The notes: generated by a model from the letters alone, not told the origin. Positions 23,542 through 36,760 are shown, counted from the stretch's first letter. The stretch: 64,000 nucleotides of DNA from Acanthochromis polyacanthus (GCF_021347895.1 NC_067113.1:38975474-39039473), one strand, 5' to 3'. Numbers and translations: made by a program.

Positions 23542-26500
23542 ATGGCGCAGATCAACACCTGCCTGAAGCACACCTTCACCATCTTCAACATCCTCTTTGC
23601 GGTGAGTTTTTGTTTTTCTGAATTCGATTATTTATTATAATCCGCAAATTGTGCGTGAATTTAAAGTGCGCAGCGCAGGTGGGAGTCGTCAGTGCGCATG
23701 TCCGAAAAACAGCACAAACGGCGTTAAATGTCAAATTCACTGAACTTATTGGGGTGTTTGTTTGGTTTTTAGTTCCTACACAACTTTTCAGAGCTTAGTT
23801 TGTTTATTTTTAGTGTTTTAATCCGGTTTTTATTTAGTTTACTTCTTTGTAGTCTTGCTCTTTACATAAACTGTGACTTTAATGGTTAAATGTGAAAAAA
23901 AGTCAAACAAGTGGCTCATTTTGACCAAAAAAAACCAACAAAAACTCAGATTATTCTCATGTAAACTAGTAAAAACGTTAGAAAATGATTAATTGAAGCC
24001 TTACATGTGAATAAAACTCAAACAAATGGTTCATTTTGATGAAAAAAAAACAAAGATTCTGTTTTTTTTTTCTCAGGTCTGCAAGTAAACAAGTTCAATT
24101 TAAAGAGTCTTAAAGCCTTATATGTGAAAAAAGTACAGGGAATGGCTTGTTTTTGACCAAAAGCAACAACAAAAATTCAGATTATTCCCATTGCAATCAA
24201 ACAAGAAAGTGTAAAAGCCTGAAATGTTTGCTAGTTTTGTGCCTCTGGTGGTTTCCAATAATCCCAAGTCATTAAATGCGACCAGAAGCAGCTGTTTTCT
24301 GAAGCAGGAAGTGCCTCTGTGGGCTGTTTTATCTCGATGAAAGCGTCTGGCCTCGTTTACCTGCCAACAGGAATGTTTTTTTGGGTGGATCTGTGGCCGT
24401 TGGAGGTCAGCCGACAGCTGGGAGTCGGTCTCAGGTTTCAAAACTTCCACTTCCTGCAGAGAGAACCAGCTTCTCTGAGCTTCAGGTTCATCCATCGAGC
24501 TGCTTTTAGATCCAAACAGTGGAGTTTAATCAGGGTTTTATTGGCTTAAAGGTTCCGGTTTTCCGACATGTGAGAGGCAGGCAGCCATTTTATCTCCTGG
24601 ATGGAAGTGTTTGGAGCTCAAGGATGTCTGGAAAAGTCCAAATGTTTGGATTTCTTACTGTTGAAACTCTTTAGTCAAATGTTTGCATGTAAAACTGTAA
24701 AAATGATGCTGTAGTTCAGTAGAAGACATGAAAGTTGGTAGAAATGATGGTCAACTTTTATCTTGAGGTTTCAGGAAACTTTGATTCAGTTTCAGCCTTG
24801 AAACTTTATCTTCCTGCAGAACAAACCAACATTTCTGCTGTTTTTAGAGTTTAGTTCAGCAGTTTGAATGTCAGCAGAAGCAGAACTTTGATAGGAAGTC
24901 GAGATGTAATCTGTTTGGACGTCATTAGAGCGGCCATTTTCTAAAGCTGATGCGACCCAAAGAGTTCAGAGCAAAGAGCAGCCAAAAGGTTCAAAGTGAT
25001 CAGTTTACTGGCATGTAGGGACTCAAAACAGCAGATTTCTACATCTGAGGAGCTTTAAAAAGCACATTTAGGGTGTTTTTTTTTATTAGAAAAAAACTTA
25101 CTGACTGTTGCATAATCCTCTTGATATACAACCAAAAACTGAAAGACAGAAATGTTGATGTAGTTTTGTATAAAATCAACTTTCATTAACTTAAAAACCT
25201 CAAAATACTGAGCTTAATGTGATTTTGAGACACAAAACCAGCAGATTTCTACATCTAAGGAGCGCTAAAGTCTAATTTTGGTGGATTTTTGTTATAATTG
25301 TATGTGTTAAAAAACGTGTGACTGTAAAATTACATTTTTACTGATTTAAAGTGTTTTCCCACTAGATAATTACTGTTTATTTAAAAATAAAACTTACAGA
25401 AGAAAAATTACCTGTGATATGTAGTAAAATAATTGAGAAACGTTTGAATTTACACGTTAATGTTTTTTTTTTTTAAACAAAAACTTTGTCAGTGAAAAAT
25501 AACACTTTGTGCTCATTTTAAAGTTGGCTTTATTTGCTCATTTTACAGACAATTATTTAAAAAGAGAAATTATGTAAGTTAAGGTTTGAAGACGGTAAAT
25601 AATATTTAAAATGTTATTTTACAGATTTTCACTGTAATTAAATCGTTTTTAGTAAAACTATCAAAAAGTAATAATTTACATGTTAGCTAAATTTTTTTGG
25701 AATGGTCCTCTTTATATTTTTACAACTGGCTGTAAAATTCAACTAAAATGTGATTGATTTCCAGATATTTGCAGTTATTGTCACAGATTAACCGTTTTTA
25801 AAATTCTTTTAACATATTTTTTTAAAAATCCTTTTGCTTGTTTTTATTTTTTACAGTGTATTTACAGTGGTTGTTTGTTTTTATCCTTCAGCTTGAATTC
25901 TAATAAACCGGCTTAATTTCCAGATATTTGTTATTTTCAGTTTTTAACGTACTTTTGAGGCTCCTTCTCTTGTTTTTTTTTTTTTTTACAGTGTAGTTCC
26001 GGTGGTTGTGGTTTGTTTTAATAAACTGGCTGTTCCAGATTGTAGTTTTGTATAAAGCGTTTTTTTGAGTGTTTTTCTTGGCTCTAATAAATGTATTTTT
26101 GTTCCAGATTGTGGGCGGAGTCATCATCGGTCTCGCTCTGCTGTGTCAGGTCGTCACCAATGTGGAAGGACGAGAAGACGTGAGTTAATGACGGTAAAAA
26201 AAATGAACTTCTTCTTGTTGGACTGAATAAATCCTGACCTGGAGACGTTTTTGTTCCAGCTGGAGGGTCGTACCGGCGGCCTGGTCGCCCTCTATGTGTT
26301 CGGAGCCATCACCATGATGGTCGCCATCCTGGGCGCCTACGGAGCTCACAAGGAGAGCAAATGCTCGCTCATCGCGGTGAGTAAAGAGACGTTTCGGCAC
26401 ATCTGGTTTACAAACTGGGTCAACGGTCTGAGGGGAAAACCAAAGACAAATCTGAAGAGAAGCAATCTGAGATGTGGTTTGTTCCTGTTCTGCCCTGAAC

Positions 26501-29500
26501 TTCCCCTGAGCCGCCAAAACGAGGACGTTCCTGGAAGCTTTCGCCACAATTCATTACAAAAGTATCTGATTTAGCTGTAAATTAGAGGTTCATGTCAAAG
26601 AAATCCTGACGTAATACAACAGAAAACTGTGACGTTGTGTGAAACATGGACAGAAACGCACAAAATGAAGCATAAATTTACACTAAATGAAAATTAAATG
26701 TGACTATAAAAGAATTTGGTGTGAATGTTTTCACACAGCTTTATTTCATAATTAATTTGTACGGAGTTCTAGGGCTGGACCCGAGTATCCTGAATATTCG
26801 TTCACTACGGCGGTATCCGGAGATTAATTTTGGTATCCGAATATTCACCACCAGCCCCCCCACCCCACGTCGGACGTTAGGGGGCGGGACGAATATTCGG
26901 ATACGAAAATTAATATCTGGATACCGCCGTAGCGAACGAATATTCGGATATTCGTCTTTAATGGGGCCCAATTATTCGGAGGCCAGAAAGCCACTATTCA
27001 GGCCAGCACCAGCCACCAAAACCAGATAATTTAGAGTCTAAAGCTGCCTCTGTATGTTTCTAAAGGTTGAGTAAAAAACAATGAGGAAGAAACTAAGATT
27101 ATCTGATGGTTTTGTTCTGAAGAGCAGCTTTTTTTTTTTTTGATGTTCTCTTGCATTATGTTGATTTTTTTTTTCCTGTTGTGAAACTCTGGTCAAAGTT
27201 AAACAGTCTGGAAATCCGTCGTTGCATCAGATTCAGTGTTTTTAAGTCGTTTTTTTTTGTGTTCCTCCCTTCAGTTCCTGGTCTGTATGATCATCGGAAC
27301 CCTGCTGATGCTCCGAGCTGGAATCCCGACCGCCATCGCTCGTCCTCAGGTAGAAACTCGACGCCGCCGAACTAAAGGTTTAACGGGTTAAAGAGGAAGC
27401 GCTGCAGGTTGTTTGTTCGGCAGACGCTCCTCTGTTTGTTCACGGCCACAACACCAACCTGTGGGCAACAATGAAAGTGAAATCCGACACTCAGGATGGC
27501 AAACAAACGCTGAAGTTTCAAATAAAGAAGCAAAGCGTGAGAGCAAAACCTAAAACTCGACTTTGTTCCTACACTATGAAAAGTAGCTTTAATTAAATTC
27601 AACACTGATTACATGATTAGGAGCTAATTTTTAGCCATCATTATGTTAAAAAGAAGTATTTGACTTCATTAAAAGAACTTTAAAACTTCAGCAGTAGAAG
27701 CTAGCAACATATTCTGAGAGAAAAATCACCTTTTGTTAATCTTAATTACAAACAAAATACAAAAAGAAGCTAAATGAACAAATGAAATGTATTAGAAAAA
27801 AAGTGTCTAAAATGGTAATTAACAGACATTAAGTTTAGTTTCAACACTTTTCTACATAATCTAAACTTATGTTTAAACAAATTGGTTACCTTTTTTTAAA
27901 AAAAAAGTTAATTACTGTAGTAAGGTTATCCTTGGTAGTATAACTTATTTATTACAGCTTTTATAGATTTGTTTTCATATTTTCTCAGTTTCTAATAATA
28001 ATTGTAATGTTAAAAATAAGTATTTGATATGAACTGAAAAATAGTTTAAATGTAAATGATTTTTGTGTTAATTTTGTAATTTCATTGTTCAATAAGTTAT
28101 TTTTTTGTTTTGCTAAAACAACAAAATACATTAATAATTTTGCTAAGATTTCTCTTCATATTTTTGACATTTGAACTGTTTTTAACACCATTTTTTATTA
28201 TGTTCTAAAGAAAATAATTAGCTGCAGCTTTCACCCATTTTTATTATTATTCTTTGACTTTACTGTTCTAGTTTATTAGTGGTATGTTTGTTTTAGGAAA
28301 TAAATGAGCTGATCTGAGTACTTCAACACTGTGCCAGCACTTTGAGTTTTCTAATTTAATTTGTTTGTTTTTGCAGGTTGAGAACATTTTGAGGGCAAAG
28401 TTGCAAGATTATCTGCCTCTGGATGATGCTCCGTCTGATTTGCAGAACATGGCCAACTCCCTGCAGACGTCGGTGAGTTTAGCTTCTTTATTGTCGCAAT
28501 CTACATAATTTACTTTAAGTGCTAAATAAATAAAATACTTCTGATTGCAATCATGGTCCTGAAATGTAATTTGATTTCAGAATATATAATTTTTAAAATG
28601 CTCCCTGGCGAGCCTGAGTGGTGGTGATCTATCGGCTCTGAAAACTTGTCCACTAGTCAAACCTTAGCCACAACACCCAGATCTAAACGTTCAAACAACC
28701 TATTGTGGGTCTGTTATGAAATGTCCTCACGAGGTCACAAACTGGTGTTGGTCCCCACAAAGCTGAGCGAGAACACGTACACACTCGCCCAACTAAAATG
28801 TGTTCATCATAAACCAGCGGTTCTCTAACTTCTTCTGTCAGGCCTCCCTTTAGAGGACAAAACTACTGCTGGAACTGAACAATCTAGTATTTTACTTTCT
28901 CATCAAAACAACTTGACAAAGTCTAAATTATTTTAAATTTATAGTTTTACAAATTTACAGGTATTGTCTTCGCTGTAACTTTTACACTTTGTAAAGTTGT
29001 CCCGCGGGCTGAAATGGACCATCTGGTTGGCCGGTTTTGTCCCACAGGTCGCATGTTTGACACCCCTGCTAAAAATAATTGGAGTGGATGAACTGAGGTG
29101 GTATCCCGGCGGTCCAATTGCACTTTTGAGGCCCAGTCTGTATTTGCATACTTGGTATTATTGCGTTTTGGTACTGCCAGCAGAGTTTGAATATTATGTG
29201 CTGCGAAAAACAGGCCGATTTTAAGGCCGCAGTTCAGCCAATTAATTCTGCGTAGTCGGACCTTTTCTTTCCAATCACTCCCATCCCCCACACTTTGAGA
29301 ATCTCTGCTACAGTATTATTTATGTAAATATCTAGTTTAAGAATCTACAATGATGTTTATTCTTATGGCTAAAGTAAATCTTAAGTTTTAGACTCTAATT
29401 TATTAATGATGCTAATTTACCTTTAATCATTTAGGGTTGATGGGTAAGATCAATGTAAAAAATTTACAAATTTAACTGACTAATTTAAACATAAAGGTTG

Positions 29501-32500
29501 AAACCTTCTCGATTCATCATAGGACATTCTCAGACTTCTGCTGGCAAACATCAGCTTATCCAGGTTGGCTCCAGATTTTAGTGTCATTTACTGTCGGTAT
29601 AAAACCAAACTTTCAGAATCGGTGAGGCCTGTAGATAAATGTGCTGCCGTCAGTGAGTTTCCAGGTCACAAGCTTTTGTTGACGGACCGGTTTTCATTCC
29701 TAGAATCTCCCAGGTGTGGCTCCGGCCTCTGATTGGCTGGCGCTCTGACAAATAGGTGTGTCATCAGGCAGAAATTCAAATACAGAGTCAAGAGGAGATG
29801 ATGTCATCCTCGCGCAACCATGTTTTATAATGTCTAAAGGTCACCTCGTCTTTGTGGATTGTTTTTAAGGAGGGCTGGGACTCAACACATCCTTTTTTTT
29901 TTTTTTTTCCCCACATTTATATTTCTGATGAAAATGAACCAAAAATATCAGAACGCAAAAGACGGAACGTAAAAAAAAAGAGCTGATTTTAATAAGGTTC
30001 CTTCTTTTTCTTCTGTTTTTAGGTTTCACAGTTTTTCTTTTGGATTTAAGATCTACTGAAGTGAAACAAACCTTAAAAAAAAACAGTTGAGTCCTTGCAT
30101 CTATGTGAAAAGAGCCTTTTCTTTCTCTAATCTACACAAAACCATCGGCGTGAAGTCCTTTTCAGGCAGCAGCTTTAAAAGCAAACAAACCTTTGACGTT
30201 TTTCACCGCAGAGCAGATTAGGATCAGATGGAAAATCCCCTGAAGGTCTAACCACTGGCTGTCTGACTGTTAATGCGTCAACACAAAGCAGCGGTTTGGA
30301 CTTCCTGTTTTGGCTCTTTCAAATTTGCAGCATGTAAATTCTACCTGCAGCTAAAGTACAACAGAGTCAAACTAGTGTCGGTATAATTCAATAAAAGAGA
30401 AATTAAACTCTCAGAAGCAAAAACAAAAAAGTAAAACGGACAAATATGTGACGATTATATCAACACAAATCTAACTCCACTTAATCGGCATACTTTAATA
30501 TTAAAGGCTCCGTATACGGAATAAAACTGCATTCTTATTAGTTTTTATGCAGATGATGTTTTATTTGAAAAATTCCAGTGAATTAGTTTCAAACCTACTG
30601 CAGGATTAAACTTTTCACTTCTGTAATAGAAATGAAGGTTTAGGTGCAGCTTTTGAGTCATTTCATAAAAATATTAGTCATTTTGAGCATATTTTTGTAA
30701 AGTTGTAGACTCATTAAAGCCACATTAGATTTTGAGTCATTGGTAGGCAAATTATTAGTCCTTTAGAATTTTGTCACCTTTAAGAATTTTTTTTTTTAAA
30801 TAAAATGTTGTCAGACTGAATGAATTTGTAGTAATTCTGGTCAAATTTTTGATAGAATAAACAAATTTTGAGATATTCCATGCAAAGAATTAGTAATTTT
30901 GAACATGTTTTTGTTCATTTAACCAATTTCAAGATTTCATTTCAAATATTAGTAATTTTTAGGGCTGGCCCGAATAGTGGTTTCTGGCCTCTGAATATTC
31001 AGGGCCTATTAAAGACGAATATCCGTTCCGCCCCGTAATGTCTGACGGGGGGGGGGGGGCTTGTGGCGGAGACGGCCCGACTATTCGGATCCGTTCGTCT
31101 GGTCTCCCGGGTCCAAATTTTGCCTTTGTTTTGTCTTCAGTTAAACTGAATAATTCCCAAACAGTGGAGATCTTCAGCATCTTATCTTGTGTTTATGCAA
31201 CGAAGTGAAGCATGACGTCAGAGTCTGCAGCCACCCGGACATTCAGGTGGTGGTAAGAAACAGGAATGGGTGAGACGAAGAAGAGACGAGCTCCGAATAT
31301 TTTCGTCTGGGGGGAGGAGGGGGTGATCAGTCACAGGACTGGATGAGCCGATGTGGGCCGAAGGAAGACCGTAACGCTGCATATTCTTTCCACCCGGTAA
31401 CGGGGGGGGGCGAATATTCGGATACCAAAATTAATATCTGGATACCACCGTAGCGAATGAATATTCGGGTCCAGCCCTAGTAATTTAACACACTTTTGTC
31501 TAATTTTCCTAATTTCTAATCCTCTTGTACTAAATATTAGTCATTTTTAACATATTACTCAGACAGATTTTTGAGTCATTTTAGAGAAAATATTAGTAAT
31601 TTTTTAAAACATTTTGTCAAATTTGAAAAATTATTAACGATATTTTGTCATACTGCACAAATTTTGAGTAATTTTGGTCATGTTTTTGTTAAATCAGACA
31701 AATGTTAATTTATTTTTGGTCACATTTAACAAAGTCTGAGTCAAACTGGGGCCTTTTTTTTTTTTTTTTTGACAAATTGAACAAACCCAGCATTTGTTGA
31801 TTCCAAATGAAAAAACAAAACAAGAAAACCACCGTTGGTCCACATGTTGCCTGTCAGCAGCATGCTTCTGCAAAATAAAGACTCCAGATTTAATGTTTTT
31901 ACCGCTGCACTGTGTAACCCTGAAGTGTGTAAACCAACCTTCAGAGTTTAATAAAAAGACATAAGCTGTCATTTTAGCTTCCGTCAGCTCAGACCTCAGA
32001 TTTTTGACAAATTTAAGTCGCATTAGGAAGATTTTGAATCATTTTAGACCAAATATAAATCAGCGCTAAGAACTAAATCCAGTTTTTGTCAGACCAGATC
32101 CATTCTTAGATGCCTGTCTTTTTTTTTTTTGTTCACATTTAATCAATTTTGAGTCATTGTTGGACAGATTTGCCACATTGGCTGCATTTTGAATAATTAA
32201 CAGATTTTTTTTTTTTTTTTTTTTTCCCCACATTCAACAAAATTTTGGGCCAAATGTTTGACCGCTAACCCTCCTGTGTTTCTTCTTCTTTGGTTTCAGT
32301 TTCACTGCTGCGGTCTGTTCAGCTACACGGACTGGAGGAAGAACATCCCACAATCCTGTTCCTGCGACCCGGAGATGGAGGAAGGCCAGTGTCAGAACAT
32401 CGAGTACAGGGTGAGTGACGATCAATCCGACTCGTCCGCCGATCCGATTCTTCACGTCCAGATCTTTAACTCTTCTTTTTAATCTTCTCTTCTAGGACTT

Positions 32501-34590
32501 GCTTTTTCAGTTCGCTCAGACCAAGTCCATCTACGCCAAGGTCAGTAAACCGGATTAACATCTAAAGAGATGAATGAAAACAAAGCTGAAGGTGAAATTC
32601 TAACGGCTGTTTGTAATTCCAGCCCTGCTTCCCCATCATGATGCATTACATCCTGCTGTTCTTCGACGTCCTGCTCGGCGTCGTCTTCACTCTGGCTATT
32701 CTGGCTGTGAGTTTATTTCATTTATTTATCCAGAGAAGGCTGAAATGTTTAGTTTTATATCCATCAGTGCAACAGGTAAACCCATCGGGTGTTTATTCTG
32801 TTACTGGAGCGTCCTCTAGGGGGCGCCACAGGAAAAACTCTGAATTTAAGGTGTTTTTTTTCCAGTTGAATGTCATTGACTAGACCAATAATACAATCGT
32901 CTTTAGTTTAGTAAATGTACTTCACTAATTTAAATGTTTCAGACAAATTAATGTCGCAATAGACGAATTTTGAGACATTTGGTCAAATTTTTGTCGAATT
33001 AGACAATTTTCCGTAATTTTTTTTTTTAACAGATTTTGGCCACAGACAAACTGGAGTCGTTGCAGACAAACTTTTTATTTCTGATCGATTCTTCTCACAT
33101 TAATCACATTGTGAGTCATTCTGGACAAAAGTTTAGTCATGTCAGATGGTTTTTGTGACACAAATTTGGAGTAATTTTAGACAAAATTTGTTTTTTGACA
33201 GATTCATCTCATAAGTCACATTTTGAATCTTTTGGGGCAAACTTTTGATAATTGAACAATTTCCAAGTCATTTTTGCCTCATTAGATAAATTCTGAGTGG
33301 TTTTGAACAACTGTTTTGTCAGATTCTTCATATTTTAAAGCTTTAGGGGTGAAACTTTTTGCATATTTTGACAACTTTTAAGACCTTTTGGACAAAAAGT
33401 TTGACAGGATTTTGTCAGACAAATTTTGAGTCACTTCAGAATAAATTTTATTCATTTCTGACACATTCTTCTCACAATAGACGCATTTTGAGATATTTTT
33501 GTCAAATTCTACATCGTTTTGAATTTCTGTTAAATAAATTTTAATTAGGAGATTATAATCTCATTAATTATGCAAATAAAGTGGTGTAATTTAAATTCCT
33601 CTGATCCGTTTATTTAAAGTTAGCGATGATATTCGACCATAATAAACACTAAAACATGGATGCAGATTATTTAATGCACATAAAATCTAAATAAACATTT
33701 TTTACCTTTAAGAATGTTTAATGGATAAACTGGAAAGTAATTTCAGTTAAATTTAATCTTGAAAATAAATAAACATTTATCCTGTAAATACTCCGTGAAG
33801 CAGATTTATTACGTATATTTAGACATTTTGCTCCAGAATGTGATTTTTTTTAACGTTATTTTTGTAGAATTTTTTTTAAACTGTACTTCCTGTGTTTTTT
33901 CTTCTTCTCTCTTTTTAAACTGTACTTCCTGTGTTTTTTCTTTTTTTTTTAAACTGTACTTCCTGTGTTTTTTCTTCTCTCTTTTTAAACTGTGCTTCCT
34001 GTGTTTTTTCTTTTTTTTTAAACTGTACTTCCTGTGTTTTTTCTTCTTTTTTTTAAACTGTACTTCCTGTGTTTTTTCTTCTTCTCTTTTTAAACTGTAC
34101 TTCTTGTGTTTCTTTTTTTAAAAACTGTACTTCCTGTTTTTTTTTTAAACTGTACTTCCTGTGTTTTTTCTTCTTCTCTCTTTTTAAACTGTGCTTCCTG
34201 TGTTTTTTCTTTTTTTTTTTAAACTGTACTTCCTGTGTTTTTTCTTCTTCTCTTTTTTTAAACTGTACTTCCTGTGTTTTTTCTTCTTCTCTTTTTAAAC
34301 TGTACTTCTTGTGTTTCTTTTTTTTAAAAACTGTACTTCCTGTTTTTTTTTTAAACTGTACTTCCTGTGTTTCTTCTTCTTCTTTTTTTTTAAACTGTAC
34401 TTCCTGTGTTTTTTCTTCTCTTTTTTTTAAACTGTACTTCCTGTTTCAGCTGCTGGGTCTGGTCCTGTCCTCCATCATGATCCATCAGCTCCGTTATCCG
34501 AACCGGCCCACCGTCCTGCTGTCGGTTCCGACCATCTTCGCCCCGGCGCCGCCCAAATACCAGGAGCTGCACAACCCCCCGCCCTACTGA
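23542..34590 (+). CDS. Tetraspanin, TSPAN8-like by position (nine exons, complete)
   Basis: Exons: 23542-23601, 26108-26179, 26260-26376, 27275-27349, 28377-28472, 32300-32410, 32496-32540, 32623-32706, 34450-34590. All junctions are GT/AG and all introns are phase 0. The product is 266 aa. Four membrane helices lie near residues 12-36, 54-76, 83-102 and 197-230. The large extracellular loop has six cysteines: CCG at 143-145, then C160, C162, C171 and PC at 193-194. A KESKC motif sits just before helix 3, as in many tetraspanins. Tetraspanins organise membrane protein microdomains on the surface and endosomes. Location between ptprr and rab21 matches TSPAN8, but the sequence is divergent: the C-terminal tail is long and proline-rich and ends with two PPxY motifs (254-257 and 263-266). 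A fish-specific paralogue is therefore possible. Confidence 0.92.
26771..27009. mobile_element. Foldback element, 'agggctggaccc' ends, copy 1
   Basis: Lies in tetraspanin intron 3. Two 55-bp arms (26792-26846 and 26891-26945) are near-perfect inverted copies (gaatattcg...tatcc). The outer ends read agggctggacccga on the left and, on the other strand, a tgctggcctgaatag relative on the right. Copy 2 at 30961 shares both ends. Confidence 0.8.
28815..29307. mobile_element. hAT-type MITE-like repeat
   Basis: The left end CAGCGGTTCTCTAACT and the right end on the other strand CAGAGATTCTCAAAGT match at 12 of 16 positions, the CAGNGGTTCTCAA form of hAT ends. An internal gtttgacacccctg (29055-29068) is itself a typical hAT end, suggesting nesting. 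No target duplication was found. It lies in tetraspanin intron 5. Confidence 0.5.
29320..30640. other. Tetraspanin intron 5, no recognised feature
   Basis: Ordinary AT-rich intron. A T17 run occurs near 29892-29908. No exon-like segment was found. Confidence 0.4.
30640..32230. repeat. Degenerate 'gacaaattttgagtcatttt' repeat, tetraspanin intron 5 block
   Basis: Loosely spaced words such as caaattttgagtcattttgg, aatattagtcatttt and ttgtcacattt recur from about 30640 to 30960 and 31490 to 32230, interrupted by the foldback element. Here the family runs in the opposite direction to the copies in rab21. Confidence 0.6.
30961..31478. mobile_element. Foldback/hAT-like element, copy 2, with 8-bp flanking repeats
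   Basis: Ends are agggctggcccgaata and, on the other strand, agggctggacccgaata, differing by one base insertion/substitution. AGTAATTT at 31479-31486 matches AGTAATTT at 30951-30958, two bases from the left end, consistent with an 8-bp hAT-style duplication; however, this word is common locally. A G11 run lies near 31048. The interior differs from copy 1 (30961-31478 is twice as long). Confidence 0.7.
32905..33545. repeat. Degenerate 'agacaaattttgagtcattt' repeat, tetraspanin intron 8
   Basis: The same family as in intron 5 and the same direction: gacaaattttgagacattt, ttctcacattaatcacatt, ttttggacaaa. Unit length is loose (about 25-40 bp). Confidence 0.6.
33870..34449 (+). repeat. Pyrimidine-rich minisatellite ending at the exon 9 splice acceptor
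   Basis: About 17 copies of ttttaaactgtacttcctgt, spaced 26-39 bp, run from about 33870 to the intron end. The final copy reads aaactgtacttcctgtttcag and supplies the AG acceptor of exon 9 itself. No other AG dinucleotide occurs in the array. A block of about 210 bp is duplicated inside it (compare 34078 and 34288 onwards). Confidence 0.9.
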
Positions 34591-34836
34591 GGCGCCCCCT
34601 GCTGGCGGAAAGTTCGGGTTCCTGTTGTTTTTTTTCTTGATTATTTCTGTTTGTTGAACTGTGTCCAAAGTGCCTGAAGTTTCAATGTTTGTTTTCCTGC
34701 GGTCTGAAGTTTGAAATGCACCTTTTCTTAGTTTCCTCTCTAACGTCACAGAATAACTGTAAACGAATCTCATGTCTCCAGAAGAAGATTTGTACCAAAA
34801 GACGGAAAAATGTGAGAAAATTAATTTTTGTACGAC

Positions 34837-34842
34837 ATTAAA
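34837..34842 (+). terminator. Possible ATTAAA polyadenylation signal of the tetraspanin gene
   Basis: The first canonical-variant hexamer after the stop, 250 bp downstream. Weak on its own; further sites exist later. Confidence 0.3.
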
Positions 34843-34869
34843 AGTCTCTATTTTGAGTTTAAGGTCCAA

Positions 34870-36760
34870 CATTTGACTCTTTATTTTCCTATTTTGAGCC
34901 AGAAACCCTCAAATTTTGACTCACGTTTGACAGATTTTTGTCACATTTGATGAATTTTGAGTGTTTTGGACAAAATTTTACTCATTTTTGACCCTTTTTT
35001 TTTTTTTTTTTTTTTTTTTTGTAAGATTATGCACCTTTTGGGTAATTTTGGACAGTTTGTGTTTCGGCCAAACTGTCATTTTAAACAAAATTTTTGACTT
35101 TTTTTTTTTTTTTGTCACATTTGACAAAATTGTCTCAAATCGAGTAATTTCAGACAAAATTTAAGTCTTTTTCAGATTCTTCTCACATTGGAGACATTTT
35201 CAGTCGTTTGGGGCAAACTTTGACAATATTTGAGCCTTTTTAACAGATTTTGGCCTCATTGCACAACCTTTTACTAATTTTTGACAGATTTTGTCACATT
35301 TTTTAGTCTTTTTTTGCACTTTTATTTTAATCAGTTTGGACACATCTGAATACAATGCCTGCGAAAATTTGAATGTTTCTTAAAGGTACCAAGATTGATC
35401 ATTTTTCTGTAACTTTTTGTTTGAAAAGTCAAATTTAAGGGGAGAAATGGTTTTAAAATGAGTCCAAGTGATGGTTAAAGTGTAGATTTTGAGACGAACC
35501 TTGAAATTCGGCTCTAAAGTTCTCTAGAAAAACATCTTTAAACAATAAAAATGAATATTTTCTAAGACATTTGCCTCAAAACTTCTCTTCTGGACACATT
35601 TGAGCTGCAGAAAACCATCTACAAACTTCTAAACTTAACATTAGTAACAATATTTTTGAGAAAAGGCGTGAAACTGTTGCAAAAATCCAAAAGAAAAACA
35701 TGTAATGTGATTGTGAAAAGTGAAATAAGTGCCAAGAATGTTTTCTGAAGCACTAAAATCCACCTCTGGAGCAAAAATGTCAAAAACTGACGTAAATCCA
35801 GCCGTGGTTCATTTCTGAAGTCGTCTTTGTTTTTAAAACGTTACAAATATGCTACTACTGTTTTTTTGTTTGTTTTTTTTGGTGTTTTTATTTTCTTTCT
35901 TTGTTATTAACAGCTGTAGTGCTCTTATTTTGAAAAGGGAAGTGTGATCGAAGGTCAGTTAAATGGGTGAAGAGTCATTTCAAAATAAGTCTATTACTAC
36001 TTCTGAGAAAAACTAAGTTTGAGGGCAGAAATCCACTTTTTGTGCTTTATTTAGTTTGTAGGTAAGAAAACGAAAATACTCCTTATATTTTACAAATTTT
36101 TCTGTTTAAATTGTCTGACGGATCAACGACTAGCAGGAATAAAAGACAATAAAAGGAAACCTGAATTTGTGTGAATTATTTCTATTTTCCTCTGTATGTC
36201 GAGATCTAAAAGGACTTTAAATGATGTGAAAATCCTCCACATGGTGGCGCTGTGATCCAGTCTAACCATCAGTAGGTTTGAAAGTTGTTTACATTTTTAA
36301 AAACACAAAAATTTCGGAAAATTTTTACTGTTTATCAGGAAAAGAAATTGTAAAAACAGAATCTTCATATTTCCAACTTTCTGAAGACGTTTGAACACAT
36401 CGTTGACTTCCAGTTTAGCCGTAAAAAATAACCATTTTTCTAAAAGTTACATTTAAAAATGGGTTATTTTGGACAAAATTGTCTTATTCAACAAAATTTG
36501 AGCCTTTTGAGGCAAAATTTTTGTTAGACAAGATCATTTTTGTCATTATTCAGCTTTCCCCAATAACTTTCACCTTTAATTTCTTATTTTTATGTTTTTG
36601 TAGATTTTTTATTATTTTCTTAGTTTTTGTCTTTGTAACTAAAAGTTTCTGATAGTTTTTTCCTAATTTTTGTCTGCTTTTTATAATTATCTACACATTG
36701 TGACTCTTTAGACTAAAATTTCACGTTAGCTCAAAAGTTTGACTAAATAAATGAACATTT
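34870..36760. repeat. Degenerate 'caaattttgagt' repeat downstream of the tetraspanin gene
   Basis: The same family and direction as in introns 5 and 8: 34890-35350 and 36440-36560 are clearest. 35380-36430 is ordinary AT-rich intergenic sequence, with T-homopolymers. Confidence 0.5.

Noticed and set aside
23227..23571. 114-codon minus-strand frame across the tetraspanin promoter
   Set aside because: A shadow of a GC-rich promoter. It overlaps the plus-strand first exon and has no family match.
26792..26945. Hairpin as a microRNA gene
   Set aside because: The near-perfect 55-bp arms belong to a repeat family with a second copy at 30961. A foldback transposon explains it better.
33759..34590. 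Long Cys/Phe-rich frames
   Set aside because: They are translations of the T-rich minisatellite. Only the last part (from 34450) is real exon 9.
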